DNA of 64,000 nt from Dyadobacter fermentans. Lineage in GTDB: Bacteria > Bacteroidota > Bacteroidia > Cytophagales > Spirosomataceae. The DNA is taken from contig NZ_JAHXBN010000028.1 in the NCBI RefSeq assembly GCF_019924045.1, positions 131,174 through 195,173 of the forward strand. Reading direction: 5' to 3'. Positions within the stretch are counted from its first letter, which is position 1. Every line of letters begins with the position of its first letter. The translations under genes and the position numbers were made by a program. The notes beneath the pieces were generated by a model. The model was given only the letters and a program-made list of their open reading frames with translations, was not told where the DNA came from and made no database searches. Shown here in pieces: positions 9,801-18,450 of the stretch.

Positions 9801-11196
9801 GCGAAAGAATGGGTAAATACACAATGAGAATGATGATCTGCCCGAAAACAGCCGCGTTCATCATCCGGCTCGCCGAGCCGGACACCTCGTCGTTCATTTG
9901 CCGCTGGTTAAGGCTGCCTATTCCCGCGTATTTGGGGGAGGTATGCAAATGGTGCAGGATTGCCTCGACGATGATCACCGCGCCATCGACTATCAGCCCG
10001 AAATCCAATGCGCCAAGGCTCATCAGGTTACCGCTCACACCGAACAAGTTCATCATTGCCACCGCAAAAAGCATTGATAGCGGAATCACCGAAGCGACGA
10101 TAAAGCCGGCCCTCAGATTCCCCAAAAACAACACAAGCACGATCACGACGATCACCGCACCTTCGAGGAGGTTATGCTCCACGGTGCCGATTGCGTTGTT
10201 CACCATTTTGGTACGGTCGAGGAAAGGCTCAATTTCGAGGCCTTCGGGCAATGTTTTGGTGATCTCCGCGATCCGCGCCTTCACATTCCCGATCACTTCC
10301 GAGGAGTTGCCACCTTTGAGCATCATTACGATCCCCCCGGCCACTTCTCCGTAACCGGCCATCGTGAGCGCGCCATAGCGTATCGCCGGCGCAAAGCGCA
10401 CCTGCGCCACATGGCTCACGAGCACGGGCACACCGCCACGGTTGGCAACTACAATGTGGTTGATGTCATCAATGGATCCGGCCAGTCCGAGGCTTCGGAT
10501 GTAAAGCACGGTCGGCCCTTTTTCGATATATGCGCCGCCGGTGTTCTGGTTATTGCGGCTGAGCGCGGTAAGGACGTCCGTGATGGTGAGCCCCATCGCT
10601 TTCAGCCCTGACGGGTCCACGGCCACTTCGTATTGTTTCAGCTCCCCGCCAAATGTGGAAACGTCCGCAACGCCGGGTGTACCGAGCAATTGCCTGCGGA
10701 TGAGCCAGTCCTGCGTGGTGCGCAGGTCGGCCAGCGAGTATTTCTTTTCAAAACCCTTTTTGGGTTTGACAACGTATTGATAAATCTCCCCAAGCCCGGT
10801 AGTAACCGGCGCCAGCTCGGGCTTCCCGGCGGTTTCAGGCATATCCACCTGAGAAAGGCGTTCGGTAACCTGCTGGCGCGCCCAGTAGATATCCGAATCA
10901 TCATCGAAGACAATGGAAACGAGCGAAAGCCCGAAGCGCGACATGCTTCTGCTTTCTTTGAGGCCCGGAATGTTGGCCGTGGCCTGTTCGATCGGGAAAG
11001 TAATGAGCCGCTCTACGTCCTCGGTACCGAGCGACGGTGCAGTGGTAATGATCTGCACCTGGTTATTGGTGATGTCGGGAACGGCATCGATGGGCAACCG
11101 TGTCAACTCAAAGATACCGTAGGCAACCCACAGCAGCATGAATATCCCGATCGCCAGCTTGTTCTCCACAGAGAACCTGATGATTCTGTTCAGCAT
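6838..11196 (-). CDS. CzcA-type heavy-metal RND permease fused to a TolC-like outer-membrane factor
   Basis: One open frame of 1452 residues. Residues 1 to about 1030 are a complete HME-RND proton/metal antiporter: N-terminal helix MLNRIIRFSVENKLA, periplasmic loops, and a transmembrane-4 motif DFGLIVDGAVIIVE with Asp398 and Asp404, matching the DFGxxxDGA signature of pumps for Zn, Co or Cd. After the last permease helix (LFVLPALYLLF), residue 1041 begins MKPRIVAAVMGLLLVFANMAQAQ, which looks like a signal peptide, and then about 400 residues of TolC-like coiled coil (SLDEAVQKALAHNRS onward). Fusions of this kind are known in Bacteroidota. The second part could be reached by internal initiation at 8076 or stay covalently joined. 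It sits between a small exported protein and the adaptor in one operon. Confidence 0.93.
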   Translation of the reverse strand: MLNRIIRFSVENKLAIGIFMLLWVAYGIFELTRLPIDAVPDITNNQVQIITTAPSLGTEDVERLITFPIEQATANIPGLKESRSMSRFGLSLVSIVFDDDSDIYWARQQVTERLSQVDMPETAGKPELAPVTTGLGEIYQYVVKPKKGFEKKYSLADLRTTQDWLIRRQLLGTPGVADVSTFGGELKQYEVAVDPSGLKAMGLTITDVLTALSRNNQNTGGAYIEKGPTVLYIRSLGLAGSIDDINHIVVANRGGVPVLVSHVAQVRFAPAIRYGALTMAGYGEVAGGIVMMLKGGNSSEVIGNVKARIAEITKTLPEGLEIEPFLDRTKMVNNAIGTVEHNLLEGAVIVVIVLVLFLGNLRAGFIVASVIPLSMLFAVAMMNLFGVSGNLMSLGALDFGLIVDGAVIIVEAILHHLHTSPKYAGIGSLNQRQMNDEVSGSASRMMNAAVFGQIIILIVYLPILSLSGIEGKMFKPMAQTVAFAILGAFILSLTYVPMISSLLISKKISRTPNWSDRMMEKIERAYERVLARALRFKRAMVAGAFVLFGGAVLIFSQMGGEFIPQLEEGDFATETRLLVGTNLSTTIDAINRISDRLKKDYPEVIEVVSRIGSAEIPTDPMPIEGGDMIIVLKDKSEWTHAKTFPELATKMAATAQEVVPGVTTGFQYPVQMRFNELMTGAKQDVVCKIFGEDLNKLAAYADQLGQIARRVDGTADWYVEEVTGMPQIVIDFNRAEIAKYGLNIDDLNKTINVAFAGAAAGQIYEGEKRFDLVVRVGAEGRKSIADVQNLLVSTPGGLQIPLGQVASVREIEGPNQIQREDTRRRIIVGFNVRGRDVQSIVEELQQKVEAKIKFESGYSITYGGAFENLQQAKARLGIAVPVALLLIFMMLYFTFSSVKDGALIYTAIPLSAIGGVFALAMRGMPFSISAGVGFIALFGVAVLNGIVLISEFNRIKNEGRITDALELVMTGTRNRLRPVLMTAAVASLGFLPMAVSNGAGAEVQRPLATVVIGGLVTATLLTLFVLPALYLLFNSKNKPEMKPRIVAAVMGLLLVFANMAQAQNSPVSLDEAVQKALAHNRSIKGSRLGEQAADKQRGSAFDIAKTGISADYGKFNSPNNDMRIGITQTIAFPSVYSNQRKAREADYLAAQARTRLSEQEVRTGVRQVFYEYAVLKEREKLLLYADSIFTGFESKSNLRFERGASNVLEKTAASSQKQQIANQLNLVRNDLGMVLERFNFWLQDSLSYTPQWITPRITAPNLPVLDGVQDLPQIEIGRQLTQSAYFRYRTEKSKMLPEFSAAYNNQSLRGTQLLNGQEVNLTAKDRFGYYGLGINIPIFFKAHTAQIAAARIEWMRAQNDAELTGRRLRSEWRNAQEQVRKFAENLRYYEQQGLPNAETIITVADRQFVAGEIDYLQWVILAGQSIAIKSEYVNALGSYNEAVIQLLHLNNQ

Positions 11197-11288
11197 ATTG
11201 GTCGGAAAATAAATACACGTATACGCGCATCGCTACCTGGGCAGCATGCACGGACATGGCGGGCGTAATAGCCCCGGATCTGGCGTAT

Positions 11289-11666
11289 TTATGCCCGCGG
11301 AGGACGGAAGAGCGAGCCAAGCACAGTGCTGTAATCGACCTGTGGCACAGCGGGGCCGTATTCGGCTTTGATGGGGAGATAGACCCTCTTGAATGTAAAA
11401 ACAGGGGTGTTCGGAACGAAGATGAAGTTGGACGTGTGCGCTTCCACCTTTTTAAAAGGCAATTGCATATCCTTGTCGTCGTCGTTGTCGTCCAGGTCCT
11501 TTCCGAGATAATGCATGGAGAGGAAATCGGCGAATGTGATTTCCCGGTTGAGCGATTGATGCTCGGCGAAATGTTTGAGAAGCAATGGAATCTTGTACAC
11601 CTGGCAGAACGAGGTCGTGTCCAGGATAACCATAAATAAAATGATATTTCGCAATAGCCTTCTCAC
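11289..11666 (-). CDS. Small exported protein heading the metal-efflux operon
   Basis: A 125-residue protein upstream of the CzcA fusion on the same strand (92-base gap). The only long start is GTG at 11666: an in-frame stop lies a few codons upstream, and GTG gives a positively charged, hydrophobic leader (MRRLLRNIILFMVILDTTSFCQ). Starting at ATG 11633 would destroy that signal. The mature part has a conserved-looking core (FLSMHYLGKD, then an Asp-rich DDNDDDKD and MQLPFKK) and ends GSLFRPPRA. Short proteins of this pattern accompany metal-efflux operons in Bacteroidota, to my recollection. The acidic run could bind divalent metals in the periplasm; that is inference. Confidence 0.7.
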   Translation of the reverse strand: MRRLLRNIILFMVILDTTSFCQVYKIPLLLKHFAEHQSLNREITFADFLSMHYLGKDLDDNDDDKDMQLPFKKVEAHTSNFIFVPNTPVFTFKRVYLPIKAEYGPAVPQVDYSTVLGSLFRPPRA

Positions 11667-11753
11667 GGCGGTAAAAGTAACTCACGGGATCGTTAAAATC
11701 AACCGTATGCTGTTTTAAATAGCATTCATCATTTTCAACCCATTATAAAAGCA

Positions 11754-11778
11754 ACGTGCCGACCACCGGCCGGCACGT
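11754..11778 (-). terminator. Probable terminator of the coiled-coil gene
   Basis: ACGTGCCG and CGGCACGT form a perfect 8-bp stem around a 9-base loop. Read on the minus strand it lies about 45 bases past the coiled-coil gene's stop and is followed by TTGCTTTTAT, a modest U tract. A structural role other than termination is possible. Confidence 0.55.
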
Positions 11779-11824
11779 AACGCAATTGAAAAGTACAAAT
11801 TTCTTCAAGCTTACACCCATTTAA

Positions 11825-12283
11825 CTAGCGGCCGCTTCCCGAACCTTGCAGGGAAGCCAGTTTGGATTCGTCATCTGCGATTTTCTTTTTCAGCGACTCG
11901 ATATTCTTGTTCAGCTTTTCGAGGTTCTGGACTGCCCGGCGCGCTCGCTTGGCGTCGCGGTGGGCCGAGCCTGCACTCTTACTCGCTCTCCGTGCATCTT
12001 TTTTGTCCTGCGGGTTATCACCCAGCTTTTCAGCCGCCTTCTTGTTTTCTTCGGCAGATTTGCGGGCTTTCTCCGCGGTAGTCGCTACATCTTCGGTTTT
12101 CTGAGCAACCTGATTTTCCAGTTTGGCCAGTTCAAGCTTTCGGTCGTTCAGCCTCTTGCTGACTTCGAGTACTTGTTTCTGGTCTTTCAGCATGTTGATA
12201 GAGTCTTTGGACACCACCTGGGCCGATACTGACATCGTGATCAGCAAAAATCCCATTACTGCAATTATGTCCCTGATTTTCAT
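11825..12283 (-). CDS. Secreted coiled-coil protein, 152 aa
   Basis: ATG 12283 is preferred over the longer frame because it starts directly with a signal peptide (MKIRDIIAVMGFLLITMSVSAQ, cleavage after SAQ). The mature protein is almost wholly charged heptad-like helix: two Lys/Glu-rich segments (KQVLEVSKRLNDRKLELAKLE and NLEKLNKNIESLKKKIADDE) flank a central Ala/Lys/Arg-rich part containing DKKDARRASKSAG. It ends in a Gly/Ser tail, SGSGR. This suggests a periplasmic coiled coil; I know no specific family. It is monocistronic, divergent from the metallophosphoesterase gene and followed by a hairpin terminator. Confidence 0.7.
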   Translation of the reverse strand: MKIRDIIAVMGFLLITMSVSAQVVSKDSINMLKDQKQVLEVSKRLNDRKLELAKLENQVAQKTEDVATTAEKARKSAEENKKAAEKLGDNPQDKKDARRASKSAGSAHRDAKRARRAVQNLEKLNKNIESLKKKIADDESKLASLQGSGSGR

Positions 12284-12464
12284 AGTGGTTATTGATTTAA
12301 ATAAACAATAGTAACTTATCCCACGCAAAAACCGTGCCTGGGCGCGTCGTTAAATATAATGTGCTCATCGGAATCAAACAATGATTTTCGCGGTTATTCA
12401 ATAACGTTCCCGCGAGTTCGGGATCACGCTTATTGTTCATCAAATCATCAACAAATTGAAAAAT

Positions 12465-13274
12465 ATGCTACGCTGGTCCCATCTCGGGCTCAGTCTCGGG
12501 TTAGCTTTTCTGCTTACCTCCTGCGACGATCTGTTCCAGTACAATCCCAATGAGGAAACGTTGCTCGACCGGGACAAAGACCTCACTGCCAAGAACATTG
12601 CAAGAATCAGCCAGCTTCCCGTTTCCGATACCACCCGGTTTATCCTTATGGGCGACAGCCAGCGATGGTACGATGAATGCGAAGACTTTGTACGCAGCGC
12701 CAACCAGCAAAAGAACATTTCATTCGTGCTGCACGCCGGCGACATTTCCGATTTTGGCCTTACCCAGGAATTCAAATGGGTGAATGAGATCATGACCCGC
12801 CTCAAATATCCGTATGTGACAGTGATTGGCAATCACGATATTGTGGCTAACGGCTCAGCCACTTACCGCAAAATGTTTGGCCCACTCAACTATTCTTTCG
12901 GTTTCGGGCGCGACCGGTTTATTTTCGTCAATACCAACTCCCGCGAATACGCATTCGACGGCTCGGTACCCGATGTTGCCTGGCTGAAAGCGCAGCTCGC
13001 CGACAATCCCGCTCACCAGAACACCATCGTGGTCGGCCACGTGCCGCCATTCGATGCCGATTTTGACAAAAATCTTGAAAAACCTTACACCGCGGCCCTG
13101 GCGAACGACCCGACTGTAAAATTCACACTTTACGGCCATCAGCACAGGTTTTATGAAGGCCAGTTTTACGACGACGGCGTGAACTACCATCTGACTACCT
13201 CTATGGGTGCGCGTGGCTACATGGTGGTTTCTACCTGGGAAGGCGGTTATCGTGTTGAAAGGGTCAATTTCTGA
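12465..13274 (+). CDS. Lipoprotein metallophosphoesterase
   Basis: A 269-residue calcineurin-like phosphoesterase. ATG 12465 gives a lipobox LLTSC (Cys20). Metal motifs appear in order: MGDSQ (Asp64), HAGDISD, GNHD, GHVPP and GHQHRF. The first motif usually reads D-x-H; here His is replaced by Gln66, which may alter the first metal site. The enzyme should hydrolyse a phosphomonoester or diester at the cell envelope; the substrate is not predictable. The next gene, encoding an outer-membrane protein, begins 5 bases after the stop, so the two form an operon. Confidence 0.88.
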   Translation: MLRWSHLGLSLGLAFLLTSCDDLFQYNPNEETLLDRDKDLTAKNIARISQLPVSDTTRFILMGDSQRWYDECEDFVRSANQQKNISFVLHAGDISDFGLTQEFKWVNEIMTRLKYPYVTVIGNHDIVANGSATYRKMFGPLNYSFGFGRDRFIFVNTNSREYAFDGSVPDVAWLKAQLADNPAHQNTIVVGHVPPFDADFDKNLEKPYTAALANDPTVKFTLYGHQHRFYEGQFYDDGVNYHLTTSMGARGYMVVSTWEGGYRVERVNF

Positions 13275-13279
13275 AAGCC

Positions 13280-13876
13280 ATGAAAAAGTACTTGCTATCG
13301 CTACTCCTGTTACTCAGTATCCAGGGCATGGCGCAGGAAGTTGGCCTCAGGCCGCGCCGCGCCTGGTACCTGCCCGATCATCTGAAATTGCAGTTTGCCG
13401 GGAATATCGGCTTCCTGTCCGGCGGGCCTGGTTATGTTTCGCGGAACAAGACGCTGGAAACCGACCTGCTTTTTGGTTTTTTGCCTCAAAAGTACGGTGG
13501 AGACGCACTTGTTACAACCACACTCAAAACCACCTATTCGCCCTGGCGCATCGGACTGCGCGACAGCTATTATATCAGGCCGTTTTCGATCGGGGCTTAC
13601 CTAAGCTACACCTTCGGGCCCCAGTTTGATACCAAATGGCCTTCCTACTACCCTGCGGGCTACTACTGGTGGGCCACGGCTATCCGCCCGGGTGCCTACA
13701 TCGGAGGAAAGGCCGGGCGAAACGTAGTGCTGAATAACCGGCGGAGATCTTTCGAGCTATATTATGAGCTTGGAACCTATGACCTGCTTGTCATCAGTTA
13801 TGTACAAAATAAAGGCTTCCTGAAACTGCACGATATCGTAAGCCTTTCGTTGGGTGTGAAGTTCGGTTTCGATTAA
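13280..13876 (+). CDS. Predicted outer-membrane beta-barrel protein, 198 aa
   Basis: A signal peptide (MKKYLLSLLLLLSIQGMAQ) is followed by amphipathic strands rich in Tyr, Trp and Gly: LKLQFAGNIGFLSGG, GAYLSYTFGPQ, SFELYYELGTYD and a final SLSLGVKFGFD that fits a terminal barrel strand. No family name can be given. It follows the metallophosphoesterase by 5 bases and probably works with it at the envelope. Its last four bases overlap the 3' end of the converging PAS/GAF gene. Confidence 0.72.
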   Translation: MKKYLLSLLLLLSIQGMAQEVGLRPRRAWYLPDHLKLQFAGNIGFLSGGPGYVSRNKTLETDLLFGFLPQKYGGDALVTTTLKTTYSPWRIGLRDSYYIRPFSIGAYLSYTFGPQFDTKWPSYYPAGYYWWATAIRPGAYIGGKAGRNVVLNNRRRSFELYYELGTYDLLVISYVQNKGFLKLHDIVSLSLGVKFGFD

Positions 13877-16533
13877 ATGCGCTCGGTTTTCGAAGAAATA
13901 TCACGAATGATTTCATCGAGCGAATAAGCCGAGGTCAGAACATGGTCCAGCAGCTCGTTTTTCTCGGTATCCGAGTGCTGGTAGTTGCGGATCAGGTCTA
14001 TCAGGCCCATCAGCCTCGCGAGCGGCGCGCGTATGACGTGCGACTGCATCCAGGCGATCTCCTGCAATTTGTGGTTGCGTTCTTCGATTTCACTGATGTA
14101 GCGCAGGCGGTCGGTCACGTCGTGGCCGATCGCAATCCAGTGCGTATGCACACCTCGCGCATCCGCGACGGGCAACAGCGAGAGGTTAATGAAAAACTCC
14201 TCGCCGTCGCGTACGTAGCGCAACGTGGCGCCTTTGAGGGCTTCGCGGCTGTAAATAGCGTCTTGCAGTCGATCGAAGTCATTCCGGGCCGGACTGAAAC
14301 CTCGCAGCAACGCCGGACTCTTACCCACGATTTCTTCGGGAGAATACCCCGTAATGCGCGTGAATGCAGCATTGACATACAGTACTTTCAGTCCCGAAAT
14401 ATCGCGCGGGTCGGACTCTGCAATGAGCACCGCGTCGTTGGTGTTGGTAATCACCGATACGAGGAGTTTCAGCTCATGTTCTTCCTGACGGGCCTTGGTA
14501 ACATCCCGCAACACGCCGATCATCCGGGTGGCCTTTCCCAGCTGGTCGCGGCGGATATAGCCGATCTCCTCCACGTAAGCATACTGGCCGTCGGCTTTCA
14601 TAAAGCGGTAATCGACGATCCATTTATGCTGTTCCGGGTCGGCGAGTTGCTTTTCAAGGCTTGCCGCTACCTGCTCCCTGTCGGAGGCATGCACCCGTTC
14701 CGCCCAGCGTGCCAAAGGATAACTCGTTTTGTCCGGTTCGCTACCGAAGAGTCTGTAAAAACCATCACCCCATTCAATATGATCGCGCGCGAGGTCCCAA
14801 TCGTAAATGGCGTCGTTGGTGGCCATATTCACATACTCGTGCCGCTCGTTTACGTCCTGTACGAGCTCGAAATTCTGTCGGTTCTCCAAAATCACCTTCA
14901 GAATCGATGCTACGCGCTCGATCACTTTCAGCTCATCTTCCCCCGGCACCGAGATGCGGTCATAGTAGATGGCGAAGGTCGCCACCACTTCATCGCCGAC
15001 GATGACAGGATGCGACCAGCAGGCGCGCAGGTTATGCGGCAATGCGAGGTGTCGGTAAGTATCCCAGCGAGGGTCGGTATCGATATCGCTGACGATCACC
15101 TGCCGTTTCAGAAAAGCGGCCGTACCACACGAACCTTCATTCGGTCCGATTGCCCGGCCGTTTATCGCATCCACATACTCCTGTGGCAATGAAGGTGATG
15201 CCAGCGTGTACAACTTCTGGTTTTTAATAGCCAGCAAAGAACATTTCGAGTGCGGAAACATTGCTTCCACACCCTGCACATATTTATCAAGCACACTCCC
15301 CAGCGGCGTGCCTTTCACCGAATTCATTTCGAGCACCATCTTTTCGAGATGTTCGAGGTTTTCGAGCCGTTTCGCCTCGGTAATATCGACCATCAGCCCC
15401 CTCAATGCGACCGCCCTGCCGCCTTCCAGGATCACCGAAACCACATCCTTGATCCACACCAGGCTGCCATCGGCTTTCAACATGCGGTAGTCGAAGGTGT
15501 GGTTACGAAGCTGCCGTGTTTCGCGGTGGCAATAGCGGACCGCCTGATCGCGGTCCTCGGGGTGAATGTGATTTTGCCAGAAAGACGAATCTGCGAGCCA
15601 CTCCTCCGGCGTATAGCCCAGGATATGCTGCACCTGATCGCTGATAAAACTGAATTCGAAGGTATCCGCATCGGCTTCCCAAACAATGCCATCGACCGTC
15701 TGCACGAGCGATTCAAACTGCCGGTGCGACTCCACGAGTTGTTGTTCCACTTTCTTCCGCTTGTCGATATCATGGATAACCCCGTAAATCCGGGTACAAA
15801 CTCCCTCCACGATTTCAGATTTCCCCGTTACCCGGACCCACTTTTCGCTACCGGTGCCAGTGACGATCACCAGTTCGAGGTCCAGCAGCTTGCCGGTCGC
15901 TATCGTCTCATCCACCGCCTTCAAAAAAGCATCGCGGTGCTCGCCGGGACGGTAAAATTCCATGGCGGACAGAAAACCGGGCTGGTAATTTGCCGGTACC
16001 TCGTGGATTTCCTTCACCACATCCGACCAGTTGATCACCTCGTTGATCAGATCGGCCTCCCAGCTGCCTATCCGGGCAATGTGGAGCGTTTCGCTCAGAA
16101 ATTTTTCGGAAGTAAAAGGGCTGTGCGTCTGCCGGGCCATCGTCACCTCGGTCACGTCCATCACCGTGCGGAGAATACACACGATTTCATTGGCCTCATT
16201 CCTGACGGGCGTATTGGTAGCCAGCAGGTATTTAACGTCCTGTCGGCCCGTGCTGTCCGGTGGCAGAATGTACTTCGTAGCAGGCGATTGATTAGGCAGC
16301 CCGTCTGCGATCAGCTTTTCGAGCAGGTTGTTCCAGGGGGCTACGCGGTTATACGGATTATTGGGAAATGCTTCGTAAAAACCCTTACCAACCAGTTCGT
16401 TACGACCCATGCGCACCATTTCCAGGTAAGCGTCATTCACCTCGGTGATGGTAAATTTGGGTCCATCCGGAAGCACCACCATGCTGGGTGCCGGGAGAAA
16501 TTTAAATACCTGACTCAGATAATGGTTGATCAT
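13873..16533 (-). CDS. Multi-PAS/GAF sensor protein with histidine box but no ATPase domain
   Basis: An 886-residue cytoplasmic sensor. ATG 16533 (MINHYLSQVFKFLPAP) is preferred to a TTG further upstream. The layout is PAS near residues 10-115, a second PAS (RIGSWEADLINEVINWSD) near 145-255, a PAS_3 with HPEDRD near 270-390, GAF near 405-560 (GPNEGSCGTAAF), PAS near 580-680, PAS near 690-810 (NAAFTRITGYSPEEI), then EIAWMQSHVIRAPLARLMG, a HisKA-like H-box near residue 830. The protein stops about 50 residues later: no N, G1 or G2 boxes follow, so it cannot phosphorylate itself as written. Similar PAS proteins ending after the H-box occur in Cytophagales. No response regulator is adjacent. GAF plus several PAS suggests small-molecule, redox or light sensing. 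Confidence 0.85.
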   Translation of the reverse strand: MINHYLSQVFKFLPAPSMVVLPDGPKFTITEVNDAYLEMVRMGRNELVGKGFYEAFPNNPYNRVAPWNNLLEKLIADGLPNQSPATKYILPPDSTGRQDVKYLLATNTPVRNEANEIVCILRTVMDVTEVTMARQTHSPFTSEKFLSETLHIARIGSWEADLINEVINWSDVVKEIHEVPANYQPGFLSAMEFYRPGEHRDAFLKAVDETIATGKLLDLELVIVTGTGSEKWVRVTGKSEIVEGVCTRIYGVIHDIDKRKKVEQQLVESHRQFESLVQTVDGIVWEADADTFEFSFISDQVQHILGYTPEEWLADSSFWQNHIHPEDRDQAVRYCHRETRQLRNHTFDYRMLKADGSLVWIKDVVSVILEGGRAVALRGLMVDITEAKRLENLEHLEKMVLEMNSVKGTPLGSVLDKYVQGVEAMFPHSKCSLLAIKNQKLYTLASPSLPQEYVDAINGRAIGPNEGSCGTAAFLKRQVIVSDIDTDPRWDTYRHLALPHNLRACWSHPVIVGDEVVATFAIYYDRISVPGEDELKVIERVASILKVILENRQNFELVQDVNERHEYVNMATNDAIYDWDLARDHIEWGDGFYRLFGSEPDKTSYPLARWAERVHASDREQVAASLEKQLADPEQHKWIVDYRFMKADGQYAYVEEIGYIRRDQLGKATRMIGVLRDVTKARQEEHELKLLVSVITNTNDAVLIAESDPRDISGLKVLYVNAAFTRITGYSPEEIVGKSPALLRGFSPARNDFDRLQDAIYSREALKGATLRYVRDGEEFFINLSLLPVADARGVHTHWIAIGHDVTDRLRYISEIEERNHKLQEIAWMQSHVIRAPLARLMGLIDLIRNYQHSDTEKNELLDHVLTSAYSLDEIIRDISSKTERI

Positions 16534-16704
16534 ATCATTTGTCGGCCCAAAAGACCTGATGCACAGTTTCCCTAACGATGGCAAATAAACGTTAACCTGA
16601 ATTTTCCGCGACTTAAAACCTTATTATTCGTACAATTTAAAGATATTTTCGACGAGAAGAGGCAATATAATCACTATATTGGGATTGAAGCCTTAAATAT
16701 ATTT

Positions 16705-18420
16705 ATGAAAACGATTCTACCTCTCGCCGCCCTGTCGTTACTCACGGGCCTTGTCGCAGTTGAACGTCAATCGCCGGAAACGGCGGCATACCAGAGTACC
16801 ACCGCAGAAATAGCCGTGTGCGGCCCCTCTTATCAGAATCTCCCGGCACCCATGCTGAATGGTAAATATGTAGTGGCACTTCCGGGCTGGGGTGGTTTTT
16901 CCTATAAGGTTTCAACGAGCTCCGACAGCTCCCAGTTCTATTTCGATCAGGGATTGAATATGTATTATGGTTATCACTTCAAGGAAGCCGTGGCGTCGTT
17001 CCGGGAAGCCGGGCGCATCGACTCTACCAATGCCATGGCATTCTGGGGCCAGGCACTGGCCATGGGCCCGTATTATAATGCAGCACACTTGTACATCAAA
17101 CCGGCCGAGGTAGCGCAGGCCCTGGCCAGAATGAACAGCCTCACCGCCCACGCCACCGAAAAGGAGAAGTTTCTGATCGACGCCATGAATGCCCGGTATT
17201 CCGACGATCCCTCCGACGCCAAACGGGCTGAACTGAACCAGGCTTATTCCGCCAAGCTCAAAAAGCTGGTAGCCGACTACCCCGAAGAAAATGAATTCAA
17301 GCTACTTTATATCGACTCTCAGATGCTGATGCACGCATGGGATTTCTGGAAAAAGGATGGTACTGCCAAACCCTGGACTCCGGAACTGGTCGCATTGTGC
17401 GAAAAGGCGCTGAAAGCCGACCCGAAACATCCGGCTGCCCTGCATTACCATATTCACCTTACCGAGGCGTCCAAACACCCCGAAGTGGCCCTCGCGAGCG
17501 CGGAAGCACTGCGCGACCTGCTCCCTGGCGTGGCGCACATGGTGCATATGGCCAGCCACGAGTATGAGCGCAACGGCCTCTTTGCGGAAGGCGTGGAAGT
17601 GAACAACCTCGCCGACGATGCCCTGCTGAATTATGATATGCTGGCTAAAAACCTCTCGCTCACCAAGCACTCCCCGCATTACTTTGCGGTGCAGACCTAT
17701 TGCGCCCTTTCCGCAGGCATGTACACCGACGCCATGCGCTATGCGCAGCGTTGCCGCCGGAGCGTAGCGCCGAAACCCGAAACCACTTACGACCAATACC
17801 TTTACATGCTGCCGGTCATGACGCAAGTTAGAATGGGTAAATGGCAGCAAATCCTCTCGGATTCGGTGACACCCGATCCGACATGGACCTACGCCAGCCT
17901 GCTGTCCGACTTTGCCAAAGGCATCGCATTCGCCAACACAGGCCGCCCCGACTCGGCTGCAGCCCGGCTGGCTTCATTGAAGCTCCGAATCCAGGACCCG
18001 GTTTTGACCAAACGAAGAATCCCGTTCAACTCGCCGGTAGAAATAGCCGCCATCGCCGGAAAAATTCTGGAAGGTGTAACAGCCATTTCACGGAACGAGC
18101 GTACCAAAGGCATTGCCGCTTTGGAAGAAGCCGTCAGGCTGGAAGACCAACTCATCTACACCGAACCCAAAGACTGGCCGCTACCATCCCGCCAATTTCT
18201 GGGTGCTTATTTGTTGAAGTCGGGTAAACCGGCACTGGCTGAAAAGGTCTACCGCGAGGACCTGATCTTCAACCCATCCAATGGCTGGTCGCTGGTAGGC
18301 CTGTCACAAAGCCTGAAAGCACAGCGGAAAACCAGGCAGTTGGCAGGCATCAAGGCAAAATATGAACGTGCATTCGCCAAAGCCGAGCAGATTCCGACGG
18401 GTTCTGTCTTTATCAGGTAA
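16705..18420 (+). CDS. Exported TPR-repeat protein
   Basis: A 571-residue protein with an N-terminal hydrophobic leader (MKTILPLAALSLLTGLVAVE) and TPR-like helix pairs. The first is clear: FDQGLNMYYGYHFKEAVASFREAGRIDSTNAMAFWGQALA without its middle is split as FDQGLNMYYGYHF and AVASFREAGRIDS. Conserved His-rich segments HYHIHLTEAS and HMVHMASHEYERNG are characteristic of a group of exported Bacteroidota TPR proteins and could bind a metal, which is inference. A later TPR lies around LEEAVRLEDQ and KSGKPALAEKVYREDL. It probably acts as a scaffold in the periplasm. It is divergent from the PAS/GAF gene and 30 bases ahead of a small membrane protein gene. Confidence 0.8.
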   Translation: MKTILPLAALSLLTGLVAVERQSPETAAYQSTTAEIAVCGPSYQNLPAPMLNGKYVVALPGWGGFSYKVSTSSDSSQFYFDQGLNMYYGYHFKEAVASFREAGRIDSTNAMAFWGQALAMGPYYNAAHLYIKPAEVAQALARMNSLTAHATEKEKFLIDAMNARYSDDPSDAKRAELNQAYSAKLKKLVADYPEENEFKLLYIDSQMLMHAWDFWKKDGTAKPWTPELVALCEKALKADPKHPAALHYHIHLTEASKHPEVALASAEALRDLLPGVAHMVHMASHEYERNGLFAEGVEVNNLADDALLNYDMLAKNLSLTKHSPHYFAVQTYCALSAGMYTDAMRYAQRCRRSVAPKPETTYDQYLYMLPVMTQVRMGKWQQILSDSVTPDPTWTYASLLSDFAKGIAFANTGRPDSAAARLASLKLRIQDPVLTKRRIPFNSPVEIAAIAGKILEGVTAISRNERTKGIAALEEAVRLEDQLIYTEPKDWPLPSRQFLGAYLLKSGKPALAEKVYREDLIFNPSNGWSLVGLSQSLKAQRKTRQLAGIKAKYERAFAKAEQIPTGSVFIR

Positions 18421-18450
18421 CTTGCTTTTCTACCTTATTCGGAATTGAGT

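Noticed and set aside
11452..11685. 77-codon minus-strand frame overlapping the small exported protein of the metal-efflux operon
   Set aside because: It starts with ATG but has no signal peptide and no conserved features; the overlapping frame matches the expected operon member.
13942..15192. Long 416-codon plus-strand frame inside the PAS/GAF gene
   Set aside because: It mirrors the minus-strand gene through codon bias; the sense strand shows clear PAS and GAF motifs.
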